Origin: Euryodendron excelsum
Taxonomy: Eukaryota; Streptophyta; Magnoliopsida; Ericales; Pentaphylacaceae
Direction of reading: 5' to 3'
Assembly (NCBI GenBank): GCA_033060915.1
Contig: CM065392.1
Span: 13,469,001-13,533,000, forward strand
DNA length: 64,000 nucleotides
Positions within the stretch are counted from its first letter, which is position 1, and each line of letters starts with the position of its first letter. A program made the translations under genes and the position numbers. Below the pieces are notes generated by a model. It was not told where the DNA came from. It did no database searches and worked only from the letters and a program-made list of their open reading frames with translations. This document shows positions 36,291 to 48,864 of the stretch, one piece after another.

Positions 36291-37599
36291 ATGTTGCAAT
36301 AACCATAATGATATGCAAATTCTCTAATTTTGCTTCTCCCCCTCCCCCTCCCTCTTGAAAAATTTTTTTATAGGCCAAAGAGCACACGTGTCTATCCTTT
36401 AGGAAGCAGATATATGACATAATCGGCCTTCACACTTGAATTATAATCACCCCAAGAAATAATCACTCATGTCTCTCCAATTATAATGAATTAGTACAAC
36501 TGATGTAATTAAATGACACAAAGTCGTAATTTTATTAGGATATATATTAGACATTTGGTACTAGCTACTTTAACTACAACATTTTTTCCCATCACTCTTG
36601 CACAAACATGTTAGGTATAAAGTGGTTTTTTTAGATTTTTAATTAAATTTGCTAGTAATGGGGTTTCTCATAAAGTAGAAAATATGTCCCAAAGATAAAG
36701 AATGATGTTCCCAACGTAGTTAAATATTCATTATGCTTCTTCTTTCAGTTGAAAAAAAAAATTACTCAATTACTGCCAACATCGAGGAGGGTGTTGGACC
36801 AGTGAAAAGAGGCCTTCCCCACTTACTACACCTTTTGGATTTTTGATTTGTGAAGGTAAAGGTGTATAAAAAAAAAAAAAAGAATTTGTGAAGGTAAAAA
36901 AAAACAGAAGAAAAAGGTTAAATTTATTTACTTTTGATTGAATTCGTAAAATAAGAAAAAAATGGATAAAAATTGATTATGTATAAATAATTTAATCTTC
37001 ATTTTATTTTTTTCTCGTTAACAAATTAAATATCCACACAAAACATGGAGTTATTCAACTAGGTAATTCTTATTGTAGGAATAGGTAGAACAATATGCCA
37101 GAAGGAAATAAACAAAAACTGGAATTTGTTGAGCTAATTTGTTGAGCTAATACTGCTCTGGCTCTGTTTAGTCCGAATTTGGAAAACAAAAGAACAAAAA
37201 AGCAACTAAATTTATCTCGAGCAACAGCTAGGAATGAGAGGGCTACACAATGACGTGGCTGAAAAATATTAAGAAATTAATATAAAACCAAACACTAAAT
37301 ATTTTATTTAATAACATGGTGGGTTTGGATTTTGCCGTAGCTTCAAAGGGAGAATGTCTCTGCCGTTCACCATTATTTTACTCAGCTCTATTGACAGGGC
37401 AGAGTTTGGCTAGTTAGCCCTTGAATAATTGTACTTGCTTTGGCAAAAGTCAGAATTGCTATGGGTAATAGTGGCTTCTTAAAATAATTATAATCATAAA
37501 TAGCATACAGCAGAAACGAAAGAGAGGCCAAGAAAGTGACGGAAAATCTTGGGGGAAACTTTTCTCAGGAAGAAAACGGGAGGCGATCTTCGAAGTAGT

Positions 37600-38538
37600 T
37601 CCTCCACTCCACAAAATTAACAATTTCGCCTCGCTTGAACTTCTTTGGCTCCATTTTACTGCACAGTGAGTCCTCGTCGCAATAAAGTTCCGATTATGTG
37701 CTGGGTTTTGTTTTTCGTTCTTTTAGAATTTGTTTCTGGCATTTGGTCCATGTTGTTGATTCGCACGTGGGTTTTGGTGTCCGATTTGCATGGTGTTTCT
37801 CTTTTTGATTTGCTCGTCAAACCCATTTGGTTATGTGTGTATGGAACAAAATTTCGTAGGATTACATGAATGTAATGCGTGACTGAAATGAGTAATCGAT
37901 TCATTGATGAGAACCCCGTTTGCAACTGGTCGTTCAAATTTATTTTGCTATCTTCATCAGGGGTTATTATTCGTTATTAGACATTCGGTTATTTTAGGAG
38001 AATGCAAAATCTGAAGACGGGCATAGTTTCTAACACACAAACTTTCCAAGAAATGATGCTTTAACGTTATGTTTGGATCTTGCATTTGTCAAATGAAGTT
38101 ACATATACATATTTATGTTTTTTATTGGATAACCAAACCAAAAAAGAAGGATTTTTTTGATTAATGCATATCTATTTTCTTCTCATTTTCCTAACCTGAT
38201 CAAACAAAAGAATAAATAACTTCTTTGACTTCAGTTTCTTTGCTTATTATTTCCCTTTTCTCATATTCCTTCCACAATTCCGAGATCCAAAAATAGCCTA
38301 AATCTTACTGAAACCCAGTAATTTGTTTACTGGGATATATGGATATCGACTTTATATTTGGCATTCATTAATGGTTTAAGAGACCCATTTATATTTGAAG
38401 TACAATTCCCAATAATGCTCTACATTTCCATTTTTGGGTTCTAATTTAATGGGATAGAACTTGCAAGGTATCATTTACTTCAGTCTTTGACAAGATGGAA
38501 TTTTCTTTTTCTTATTTTGTTCAAGGTTGCTTGGAACT
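37600..38538 (+). promoter_or_regulatory. SEC15A 5' leader with probable leader intron
   Basis: A likely leader exon ends at GCACA/gtgagtcc (donor 37666). A polypyrimidine tract and ttgttcaag acceptor (ending 38525) lie 13 bases before the ATG. An 860 bp leader intron is inferred. It contains a MITE-like insertion at about 38067-38297. Confidence 0.4.
38067..38297. mobile_element. MITE in the SEC15A leader intron
   Basis: The left end TTATGTTTGGATCTTGCATTTG and the reverse complement of the right end (GCTATTTTTGGATCTCGGAATTG) are imperfect inverted repeats. The interior is AT-rich. It resembles the other TTTGGAT-ended MITEs of this window. Confidence 0.5.
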
Positions 38539-40908
38539 ATGAATGCGAAACCCAAGAGGAGAACTGTAGTGGAGAATGGGGATGCTGGTGAGGACTTGGT
38601 CCTTGCAACTTTGATTGGGAATGGTGAGGATTTGGGTCCTATCGTCAAGCATGCTTTTGAGATGGGGAGGCCAGAATCCCTCCTTCACCAACTTAAGATT
38701 GTCGTCAAGAAGAAGGAAGTTGAGATTGAGGAGCTCTGTAAGCTCCATTATGAGGATTTTATTCTTGCTGTTGATGAACTCCGTGGTGTCTTAGTTGATG
38801 CTGAAGAGCTAAAAAGTGAGCTTGCAAGTGATAATTTTAGGCTGCAAGATGTTGGAAGCTCTCTTCTTCTCAAACTTGAGGATCTCGTCGAATCTTATTC
38901 AATCAAGAAGAATGTTACTGAAGCAATTAAAATGTCGAGGAACTGTGTTCTAGTGTTGGATCTTTGTGTGAAGTGTAACAATCACATTTCTGAAAGTCGG
39001 TTTTACCCTGCTCTGAAAACCATTGATCTGATTGAGAAAAATTATTTGCAGAATATTCCTGTTAAGGCACTCAGAATGCTTATAGAGAAGAGAATACCTG
39101 TAATAAAAACCCATATTGAGAAAAAGGTCACTAGTCAAGTTAATGAATGGCTAGTTCACATAAGGAGCACTGCAAAAGATATTGGACAAACGGCAATAGC
39201 ATATGCTGCATCAGCGCGCCAAAGGGATGAGGATATGCTAGCTCATCAGAGGAAAGCTGAGGAACAGAGTTGTTCAGGGTTTGGAGATTTTACATATACT
39301 TTAGATGTTGAAGAAATTGATGAAGATTCTGTTCTGAAGTTTGATCTTACACCCATTTATCGGGCATATCACATTCACACTTGCCTAGGAATCCGAGAGC
39401 AGTTTCGTGATTACTATTACAAGAACCGGTTGTTGCAGCTAAGTTCAGACTTGCAAATATCTTCTGCACAACCATTTCTTGAATCCCATCAGACCTTTTT
39501 AGCTCAAGTTGCAGGGTATTTTATAGTGGAGGATAGAGTCTTAAGGACTGCTGGTGGGCTATTGTTGGCTAATCAGGTTGAGACGATGTGGGAAACGGCT
39601 GTGGCTAAAGTGACATCAGTGTTGGAGGAACAGTTTTCCCATATGGATACTGCCAGCCATATTCTCTTGGTCAAGGATTATGTGACTCTTCTTGGGGCAA
39701 CACTTAGACAATATGGTTATGAAGTGGGCTCAATTCTCGAGATTCTCAACAGTAGCCGCGAAAAGTACCACGAACTTCTTTTAATAGAGTGTCGACAACA
39801 AATCACTGATGTCCTTGCCAATGACACTTGTGAGCAAATGGTAATGAAAAAGGAGTCAGAGTACCAAACAAATGTCCTGATGTTCCATCTTCAAACCTCA
39901 GATATAATGCCAGCTTTCCCTTATATTGCACCGTTCTCTTCCATGGTACCTGATTGCTGCCGCATTGTTAGATCATTCATAAAGGACTCAGTCAATTACT
40001 TGTCTTATGGGGGCCAAATGAATTTTTTTGATTTTGTGAAGAAGTATTTGGACAAGCTCTTGATTGATGTATTAAATGAAGTTATACTTAATAAGATTCA
40101 CAGTGGTACCACAGGTGTCTCTCAAGCAATGCAGATTGCTGCAAACATAGCAGTTCTTGAAAGAGCTTGTGATTTTTTTCTACAACATGCAGCCCAACTA
40201 TGTGGGATCCCAATCCGCTCGGTTGAAAGGCCTCAGGCTAGTTTAACAGCAAAGGTGCTTCTTAAAACATCAAGAGACGCAGCTTATCTGGCTCTGCTAA
40301 ATTTGGTGAACTCCAAGTTAGATGAGTTTATGGCACTTACAGAAAATATTAGTTGGACTCCGGATGATGCACCACCCAGTGCACATGAATACATAAATGA
40401 GGTGGTTATTTATCTTGACACTCTTATGTCCACTGCTCAGCAGATTTTACCTCTGGATGCTTTGTATAAGGTTGGGAGTGGGGCTCTTGAGCATATTTCG
40501 AACTCTATTGTGGCAGCTTTTCTTGGTGATAATGTGAAGAGGTTCAATGCTAATGCAGTTATGGGCATCAACAACGATCTGAAGGTGTTAGAATCTTTTG
40601 CAGACGAGAGGTTTCACAGTACTGGTTTGAGTGATATATACAAGGAAGGTAGTTTTCGTGGCTGCTTGATTGAATTAAGGCAACTGATAAACCTTCTGTT
40701 AAGCAGTCAGCCTGAGAACTTCATGAATCCTGTTATAAGGCAGAAAAACTACAACTCTTTGGACTACAAGAAGGTGGCTACTATCTGTGAGAAGTTCAAG
40801 GATTCTCCTGACGGGCTCTTTGGAAGCCTTTCAAGCAGAAGTGCAAAGCCAACTTCTCGCAAGAAGTCGATGGACGTCTTAAAAAGAAGGCTGAGGGATT
40901 TCAACTAA
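38539..40908 (+). CDS. SEC15A: Exocyst complex subunit SEC15A
   Basis: A single uninterrupted coding exon of 789 residues, matching the roughly 790 of plant SEC15A. The start is the ATG at 38539 ([10 protein letters not shown]); reading further upstream in frame would need a TTG start, which plants rarely use. Conserved blocks in order: [130 protein letters not shown] and [20 protein letters not shown]. It ends [13 protein letters not shown]. The N-terminal part is predicted helical rod and the C-terminal half is the Sec15 domain that binds Rab GTPases in yeast and animals. Exocyst tethers secretory vesicles to the plasma membrane. The N-terminal sequence fits the SEC15A rather than the SEC15B group. 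No damage seen. Confidence 0.96.
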   Translation: MNAKPKRRTVVENGDAGEDLVLATLIGNGEDLGPIVKHAFEMGRPESLLHQLKIVVKKKEVEIEELCKLHYEDFILAVDELRGVLVDAEELKSELASDNFRLQDVGSSLLLKLEDLVESYSIKKNVTEAIKMSRNCVLVLDLCVKCNNHISESRFYPALKTIDLIEKNYLQNIPVKALRMLIEKRIPVIKTHIEKKVTSQVNEWLVHIRSTAKDIGQTAIAYAASARQRDEDMLAHQRKAEEQSCSGFGDFTYTLDVEEIDEDSVLKFDLTPIYRAYHIHTCLGIREQFRDYYYKNRLLQLSSDLQISSAQPFLESHQTFLAQVAGYFIVEDRVLRTAGGLLLANQVETMWETAVAKVTSVLEEQFSHMDTASHILLVKDYVTLLGATLRQYGYEVGSILEILNSSREKYHELLLIECRQQITDVLANDTCEQMVMKKESEYQTNVLMFHLQTSDIMPAFPYIAPFSSMVPDCCRIVRSFIKDSVNYLSYGGQMNFFDFVKKYLDKLLIDVLNEVILNKIHSGTTGVSQAMQIAANIAVLERACDFFLQHAAQLCGIPIRSVERPQASLTAKVLLKTSRDAAYLALLNLVNSKLDEFMALTENISWTPDDAPPSAHEYINEVVIYLDTLMSTAQQILPLDALYKVGSGALEHISNSIVAAFLGDNVKRFNANAVMGINNDLKVLESFADERFHSTGLSDIYKEGSFRGCLIELRQLINLLLSSQPENFMNPVIRQKNYNSLDYKKVATICEKFKDSPDGLFGSLSSRSAKPTSRKKSMDVLKRRLRDFN

Positions 40909-43900
40909 GTGAGGTTGCAGATCTATCTGGATTAGAAGTAGCTGATTTTTTTTTTTCTTTTTTAATGTTTAGGATAAAATGGATTTCTTAATGTTGCTTT
41001 TGAACTAATTTCCTAAAATAAGGTTTTTCAAAGTTGTTTTGAATGTTTCATCCTTTCCTTTTCAAATTTGGTACTGTTGCATTTCAAAATCTTTTCTTGA
41101 ATGATTTGAATTAGTATAGAAGCGTCTTGCAAAAGAAGCACTTGTGACAGTTTGGCATGCTTGAACTCTTCTTTGTAGAAGGGAAATGGACATATAAACT
41201 CAATAAGGTGTGCCACTAGCTATTCAATTGACTATTTAGAGCTCTAGATACACAGCTTCCACATCATGTTTTAGTAATTAGTAATATGGTTTCTCTCTAG
41301 TCCAATACACTCTAAACATCTTTATGTATATATTTCCATTATTTTTTATTACAATGTTTCTGGAAAAAGAGTTTGGGATCTCTAATTAGTTGAGCAAGAA
41401 CAGGACCGTACCACAATCTACAAATTTTGGGCTATTGTAACCCAGAATAGTCAATTGTTTGTTGCACTGGAACTCTTTTGCATTGGCATGATCCATTCTA
41501 AAAGTGTAACAAGTAGTTTATGCTCGTACCTGCAGTTTGTCTTCTCGTAATAATTTAAATTTCAGCAGTCACAACTGAAGGTATCATTAATCTGTTGTAA
41601 ATTAATTCATCATTGGTCTATTATTTACTGCATACTAACATCGGACACTACACTCATCCGACAATCCTAACACATGTCGGACACACGTCCAAACGTGTCT
41701 TATTATTTTTCATTTTTTAAAACCAAACACATTTCACCCACTTGAGGGAGACAAGTGTCCATTGCTTAAATACACATGAAATTTGTTACAAGTTAGAAGA
41801 AAATAACTTGGGATCTAATTATAAAATAAAAAATTTAATTTGTACCTAATTTGACATTTGAGATATGCGATTTATGGTTTTGATTTTAATTAGTGTTCAA
41901 TTGTAAGTTTTTTATTATCATTGAGTAAAAAATTTATTTATATGACATTAAAATATATAAAAATATATTTACTTTTGCCGTGTCCCTGATGTGTTTTGTC
42001 CTACGTTTTTTGAAAATTGCTGTGTTGACTTGTCCATGTCTTGTTGTGTCGCGTGTCTGTGCTTCTTAGCTTATAGAGGCTCCACTTTTCCACTTATTTC
42101 TTTCTTTGTGTTTCCTTTTAAACTTCTAGGGGTTGTAATTGGACTAGACATTTTGCTCCTTGTGATTGGGCTCTGCTTATTCTATGAGCGTCATTTCGCT
42201 TGTGTGGCTCTTGGTTAGTCATTCAACAGATTGACATTTAGGATATATGACAGCTGCTAAAACTTTTAGAAGAGAAAATCTTTCCACATTCTTGGGAGTT
42301 CTACAGCAAAGTTTTTCTAGAAAAAGTTGTGGAAGTTATTCCGTTATAAATATAACATGTCTAACATTTATGCTTTGCTTGATTTCTGCATTTTGTACTA
42401 TCCTGTGCCCTCTTTCCTTCAGCAGCAAAGTCTTGTTGCAGAAATCAAGCAACAAACCCTTCTTTGGTGAGTGGATGGGCAACAAAAGTTTCAAGGTTTT
42501 GAGAGATCTCTTTCCTTCAGCAAAGGCTTCTTGGGTGAGTAGATGGCAAACTTAGTCTCCTGATTTATCTTATTTCATAATGAGGTTGTCTGCTGTAATT
42601 GCAATTGTGGTTGTGTGATACACTATTAACTCATTGTAGTATGACCATTCTCATGACTCTAGTTGTAAAATATAAATATAAATAGATAGCTAGTTATTGC
42701 TGCGGAGAACAAAATAACTGCTGTCATAGTACTCCTGCAAGAAACCATTGCAGTCTCACTATGTTTTAGGTAATCCCTCCGCCAATTAAAAATTAGACTT
42801 TGTTGTTAACCATGTCCTTTATACTTCTAAAGGCAAATGAAAGCCAACTCACCTATAAGAAATATGAAGTGTTGAGATACCTATGGTTGCTAATTGAAAT
42901 TTCACTATATACCTTTTCCGATTAAGTCAGCATGTTAGTCATGCTACTATTGATAGATATGCACTAACACAATAAGTTAACAGACTGCAATCAAATGGAA
43001 TAGCTATTTTACTGCAATCCGATAGCATGTCCAAACAGGCTTGATATCATAAGCATTTCGACATATTTTTAACCCAGCTTTCCATCATCTATTATTTTTA
43101 TCTATGTATAAGGTAGAGCCCTCTATCACCATAAGCTGCCATGTGTCACTCGCAGGTTTTTTTTATAATTTTTTAAAATTCATATTTGATAATACTATAA
43201 ATTTATCTCTCCTTATTAATTATACTTCTAAAACTATTTACTTTCAATTAATACTCTCTCACTCTCTCCCTCTCTCTCTTCAATTAGTGTTTTTTTTAAT
43301 CACTGACGAGCCATGCTTTGCGTTCCGCCTTTCCTAGACATGGTTACTTCCATGTTATACTTCAGATCTTCAGAAAAAGAGAAAAAAAACAGCAATGTCA
43401 ATGTTTTCCCCTCTATATTCAGCAACATATCCTGTTTTCCTGTAGATTTATTATCTCTTGGATCAACATTTTGAAACCTTGATTGTTATGCCATGAAATG
43501 CCTCTCTCAAGTTTTTTTTTTTGTTTTGTTTTCTCCTTTTCCTTTTTTGCCCCTGCCCCTGCCCCGGGGGAGTTTGCTAGGGAGGGGAGATGGGGCACAA
43601 ACCTAATCTTTGGCTTATTTGCTCATGCATATCTCGGACTTGCCAACATTTGGATTGTGCAGACTGGCCATACCTAAACTTGGACCTACAATTAGAAACA
43701 GCCATTAGAGAAAAAAAGGTAAAAGTTACCCTCTGTGCCTCATCATTGCAAAAATAGTTATTATATCCCTCTTGGGTAGCTGAGAGCATTTGCTAAGCTC
43801 GAATGCTAGATTACTCATTGGTAGGTTATGGGGCCTGCTCTTTCATGATGTGGTCTGCATATTTAGTTATATTTATTTAAATTCTAACTGTTGCGTTGTT

Positions 43901-44150
43901 TAATTTAATTGGATTCTTGTTATCGGCTGTATGTATACCTTTTGGTCTACGTACTTCAATATATGCAATATGTGTTGTTATTTCCTGGTTTCCGTATCTG
44001 TTCAAGTCTTTGTAAATGACAATAAAGCTGCATTTCCCTTGCATCTCTCTCCTATTTATTCTGTTTGACACGGATGGCTTTTCCACCAAAATCGAACTTG
44101 CTATCTCTCAATCTAGTTTAAATTTTTCTTGAACTTTGAAAAAATAAGCG

Positions 44151-44295
44151 GCGGGGGGGGGGGAAGATTTTGGACCGTCTTCATATCTTTTTACCATTGA
44201 TGACTTACTTTTATCTATATGCCGTTATTGACTTGATAAGCTAGTTGAAGTGTTACCATCAGTCATGGGGGTGGCGCCCCCCCCCCCCCCCCCAA
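44151..44295. repeat. Poly-G run and poly-C run about 115 bp apart
   Basis: A G-run at about 44151-44162 (preceded by GC) and a longer C-run at about 44277-44294 (preceded by GGCG) could pair as an inverted homopolymer hairpin. Such runs are prone to length errors in assemblies. Confidence 0.7.
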
Positions 44296-45030
44296 AACAA
44301 AAGTCTGAAAAATTCTTCTTAGACTTCATATTTTTTTGGGTGTTTATAATCAAATGGGTATATTGGCCCCCTAAAACTTAAGTAATTTTACTTTTTTTTG
44401 GTAAGTCTATGTAATTTTACTTTTGCTCTCCCAATATCCAAGTAACTTATGATGGGGCCCCTTCAAAATTTTCTGATAACATTTTACTCATTCCAACCTT
44501 CTTATTTGGTCGCGTTACTTTTTATAATTTGAATATATCCTGATCGTACATTTATTTTTGGTTTACTCTTTAATCTGCACATATTTTTTTTTTTTATTAG
44601 TATTTATTCAATAACTTCTACTATTGGCATTTACTCTAGTAATGCATAGAAAGTAATTCTAAAATTAACAACCCTTCTCTTTTTGAAAACAATCGTGATA
44701 AATAAACATTTTATGTTATAAAAGGCTACCTCTATCACATATATGATTAATGTGAACTATGGTCGGCATTAAATACTTCTAACATAAAAAACATTGTAAT
44801 TTTTTTGATAAAATATGATATTCATGTAATAGGTAAATGACTCTACAGCAAAAAATTTAGTGGGTACTACATCTGTTACTATTTTTACCTTCTTTGTGTT
44901 GATGGATCTTCCACTATAAAGCTTAAATCTAAGTGGCAATAGTTAGTAAGAGGTACGACAATACCACTAAATTCTCTTTTCCTCCTTTGGCCCTCCCTTG
45001 GTGAAATTCTTGGGTCCGTCATTGTTGCCT
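44266..45030. mobile_element. Possible DNA-transposon remnant (hAT-like terminus)
   Basis: Read on the minus strand, the right end is CAATGACGGACCCAAGAATT followed by CACCAAGGGAGGGCC. It resembles the CAGTGGCGGA(C)CCAGGAATTT...GGGGGGGCC terminus common in plant repeats that I associate with hAT-type elements. The left end is uncertain and no 8 bp target duplication was found. No transposase is visible. Confidence 0.3.
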
Positions 45031-46448
45031 AGTATGTGCACCTTGAAGAAAGGCTAATCGTTTATGCTTTGCTTTAATTCAAGAGAGCATGACCAGGTTG
45101 TCACAGGTTGTTTTGGCGTTTGGTTTTGTCTTCAAATGCTGAAATAGTCTTGTTTTGGTTGATGGCGGGTGGTCGTCATACATTTCAGATTGAAAACTCT
45201 TGCCCATAGTGATAAATGAAGGTGTGGACCTCAAAAACAGGTGGCTAAGCCTATTACAAAAATTGTCAGAAGTTTGTTTATGGTACCCAACTGCTGGAGG
45301 ATGTTTTCTGATATAATTACTTGCATACACACATGGGCCATTGTGTTTGTTTTTATATTTTTATTTAATGTTCTAGAATTTAGTATACCATGCTATTTAT
45401 TTATTTATTTTTTCCCCTAGTGGTTAGTCTCCTTTATTCCCCAGTGATCTTACTTATTTTTAGCAATTATTCTTATCTGTTGAGGTTAAATTTTAGTTTT
45501 TGAAGCGGTCTCGGGCATAATTTTGTCGCCTTAGATTTTGCTTGTTCAATTTCTTTGGCTTGTCCCTTCGTGGCAGTCTCTTAGGTGGAGTTAAATTGTT
45601 TGTCCTATTGGGAATTTTTATTTTCTGGTAGTGAATTTTGCTGGTGAACTTAAAAATCTTTTTTCTTATTTGTTTGGAATTTTTCTTTATAAATTCTTGA
45701 TGAGAAGAGGAACAAGTTCTTTTTCCTACCTTCCTGTAGCTTTGTGGTCAACTTCAAGTTGGTCTTAGCTTGAATGTGTAGGTGATCTTTCATTGAGACC
45801 ATTTCTCTTGACATGTGATGTTTGGTTAAGTGTCAAGTTCGTAAAATTGGTGCTTGACTTTAACTCTCCTGAACTATTTTGCCTTGTGTAATGGTGTTTG
45901 TTATGGCCTCTCCATTTTTAGGTTCTGAGTCAAAACATAAAAAATAAAAAACTCGTTATGTGTTTCTGATGAGGATGATCATTGAAAGGGTAGATGGAGG
46001 TGTGGCAGATTGGAATATCTATATATGGGGTCCTGAATTATGATATGGGTAAATAGCTGGTTCAGGGATGCATTTCACTTTGTCTTGTTTGTTGTTATTC
46101 GTTTTATCTAGTCGTATGTTACTTGGAACGCGGAACGGAACGGACACGAGAATATGGTACGCCACATACTCTACACTATGATACAATAAGTGTCTACTTG
46201 CATAAATTACACTATCAGAAGTTAAGGTATTTTTAAAGCAATTTCCTTTTAACAATTAAATTTCCAACAAAATGTAGTTATTTTTTCAATTAAGCATATA
46301 AAAGCACATTTTTAAGAGTATTATGACCTTTTTTGTGTGTGTGCGCGCGCGGGTCATATTCTTATGTCAGAAATCAGAACTCTATTCTTCATAAATTTTT
46401 GTTCACTATACTTGGATTTTTTTCTCTCCTTGGGTAACCTTTTTAACG

Positions 46449-46598
46449 TTTCGTTTGGAACTTGAATATTTTGTGAAAAAAGCAAAAGAAAAGAAAAATG
46501 TGAAGGAAAAGTAAACAAAAATACCATTTATTTTTGTTATTTTTTTTCTTACTTTTTTTTTGTCTTACCAAAAATTCAAGTTCGAAGCGGAGCCTCAA
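46449..46598. mobile_element. 150 bp MITE
   Basis: The terminal inverted repeats CGTTTGGAACTTGAATATTTT (left) and AAAATTCAAGTTCGAAGCG (right) pair over about 20 bp with few mismatches. The interior is A/T-rich and non-coding. The target duplication is unclear. Confidence 0.6.
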
Positions 46599-47150
46599 AG
46601 AAATAAATAGGAAAATGTTTTGGAATCATACTAAATCGCTAAGTTTATCTTTTTGGAACGAAAGTATATTATGTTTTGGAATGTCATTTTAAAAATGCAA
46701 TTTGCTAGGGCATTAGTGTTTTCTGGTGACACTGATCTGGTCTCTATTACTGGCGTTGACATCTAAACCAGCAGCGGTGCTGTTGGTTGTCTCTCAATTC
46801 CTTAACATTTTTTTCTTTCCCTAATCACTGGTAGTCCTCCCTGCTGTGGTGCTGATGAACATTTGCAATTATCAATGTTAAGAGTTCTATGCTTGTGCTT
46901 GTGCTTGCTATCTTGTCTACAGATTTCTGGACAACCGAGCCCAATAGCTCATTCATGTTTGAGCTTGTGCAAGTAAAAATCTCATAATGTTTTCCAAATT
47001 GCTTGTTTTTCTGCCAAAAAAGCTTCCTCAATCAAACATTTGGGTTGTGCATCGATGGTGTCCTAGGTTCTCGTTAATCATACTAGGAGCACAAACAGCT
47101 AGTGAGATTGCATCAAAGCTTCTTTCAAGAAAATTTGTGGTAGGATTCCA

Positions 47151-47154
<4 letters not shown>

Positions 47155-47195
<41 letters not shown>
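47155..47195 (+). repeat. (TC)n microsatellite
   Basis: About 20 uninterrupted TC dinucleotides, not associated with a visible gene. ORFs crossing it read as serine-leucine or arginine-glutamate repeats and are artefacts. Confidence 0.92.
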
Positions 47196-47198
<3 letters not shown>

Positions 47199-47479
47199 AT
47201 ATGGAGAAATATACACAAAAAAAAGTTGGGGGCTTGTAGACAAAAATGGAATTGGGCTCTGTCTGGGCCTGCTCCATTAATCTAGGCCGACACAGCGAAC
47301 TAGCACTAAACATACCTTTGGGTTAAAAATGAAGCCCAAACTTAACTCTATTCAACTTACAAGAGGGCCTAACCCGCCCAGAACTTCTTAGGTCCGAAAA
47401 CTTGGTCAATTTGATTTGTTATGGAATTTTATATTGTTTCTATTTTCATTTCATGAGCTCCTAACAATGAGAAGATATA

Positions 47480-47690
47480 TATATATATATATATATGAAT
47501 ATAATGTTACATGTTATTTAAATCTTTGGCCAACTATTATTTTAAGCTTGTGTAGGGCCACCATTCACATAAACTATATAAACTTCACGTATTACATGAA
47601 TGATGAATTGTTGCAGGAGGGCGTGAGAAGAGATTGAACTTAAGACTTTATGCTTAACATGAGAGCTAGTCGACTATTAGACCATCCCTG
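47480..47690 (-). mobile_element. Possible tRNA-derived SINE, antisense, with a TA-rich tail
   Basis: On the minus strand the head GGGATGGTCTAATAGTCGAC resembles a pol III box A, and AAGTTCAATCTCTTC about 30 bases later resembles box B (GGTTCGAATCC). The body ends in a (TA)n tract at about 47474-47496. A diverged second copy at about 49384-49560 shares the ACTATATAAA, ACATTACATGAAT and (TA)n landmarks. The spacing and box matches are imperfect. Confidence 0.4.
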
Positions 47691-48864
47691 TGATTGAGGA
47701 GAATAATATTTACATATATGAGTTTCATCCTTTGTGCGAATACTAATGCTATGGTTGGATGTTAAATTTGTTAAGGAACAAATAATGAAATAAAAATAAA
47801 ATTACTTATATATATATATATCTATTCTTTTTTTGTAAGTAACAAAATGTAAAAAAATGTTTTTTTCTACAAACAAATAGCAGTGCATTTTTTTTCTCAA
47901 TTTCCTAACTCTATGAAAATAAAATTACATTTTTTTTACTTCATTTTTTTCCCTAAGCACAAGTAAAACAATTGTTGATGTCAAATCACCATGTTTGGGT
48001 TATCTCCGACTCTTATATGAGATTTTTTTTGTAAGATGGTACTGGAACTGACACCACATTGAATGCGGAACTCAATCCTCATCCTATCTATCCTCATCCT
48101 ATTTGCATTCTTAGTGGTGATCGGACGAGCTGGACCTACCCAAGAAAACAAAAAAAAAAAAAATTATCGGATTTAAAATTAAATTTTAAGCTCAATTTAT
48201 TAAAAAAATTATATTTTTAAACTCACTCAAGTCTTTTTATTTAAAATAAAATTTGTTTAATAAATAAATTTTTATCTAAAAATAATATTGAACAACATGG
48301 AGTCTAATTACATATATAGATTAAAATATAAAAATATATTATTTTATATATATTTTGGACTGAGTTGAGTTCAAAGATAATTCTCAAGTCAGTTTATTAA
48401 AATAATCGGGTTTAAAAAATTTTTTCAAGCATTATAATTTATGAATGGACCTATCGAGCTCTCAAGTCTATGGCTAACCCTATTACATACCCACTAGACC
48501 TTCTAACCAACTGGTTAGCTCAGTTGATTTAGGACCCTTAGTTTTTTTTTTGGAGGTCAAAAATTTAACTTTTGTCGAGTGTAAGTTTTGGCCAAAAGAG
48601 ATTTAATCCTTGTGAATATCTTAATTTCGTCATAAATGACTTGCTTTTAACTGAATTGAGAAAGAGATTAGTAGACTGTGAGCAAGCTGCGGAACACCGT
48701 GAAGTTAAAAAAAAAAAATTAACAAAAAAAACCCACCGGACCTTCCAACTTTAATAAAGATGAGGACATGTCCATATCATTACATCACTTTCTGAATGAG
48801 AATGAGTGGAACTTGGGTCTTTCCTGGGCAACAGTAGCCCATTTCCTTCCTAGGTCCCAGTATC

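Larger units (their letters stand above)
35446..37600. other. Intergenic region upstream of SEC15A
   Basis: It holds the RNase H fragment and MITE listed separately, then AT-rich DNA from 36400 onwards. The stretch at 37500-37665 rises in GC content and probably contains the SEC15A core promoter and first leader exon. No other gene is visible. Confidence 0.5.
40909..48039. other. Intergenic region downstream of SEC15A
   Basis: The first few hundred bases should hold the SEC15A 3' UTR; the poly(A) site is not defined. The rest lacks any convincing gene. ORFs near 42000-42555 and 43480 show no known domain. Homopolymer G and C runs lie near 44151 and 44277, a transposon-like terminus near 45005-45030, a MITE at 46449-46598, a (TC)n tract at 47155-47195 and a possible antisense SINE at 47480-47690. 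Confidence 0.5.

Noticed and set aside
38527..38538. Four extra codons upstream of SEC15A from a TTG start
   Set aside because: Plant nuclear genes rarely start at TTG, and the ATG at 38539 gives the family N-terminus. A splice acceptor also probably lies at 38525.
42247..42555. 102-codon ORF downstream of SEC15A
   Set aside because: No recognisable domain, no gene-like composition change and no supported splice partner.
46987..47199. ORF ending in a serine-leucine run
   Set aside because: Its C-terminal third is the (TC)n microsatellite; the rest shows no domain.
48507..48540. GGTTAGCTCAGTTGATTTAG, similar to a tRNA box A region
   Set aside because: No matching box B, anticodon arm or acceptor stem follows at tRNA spacing. 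At most it is an old SINE head.
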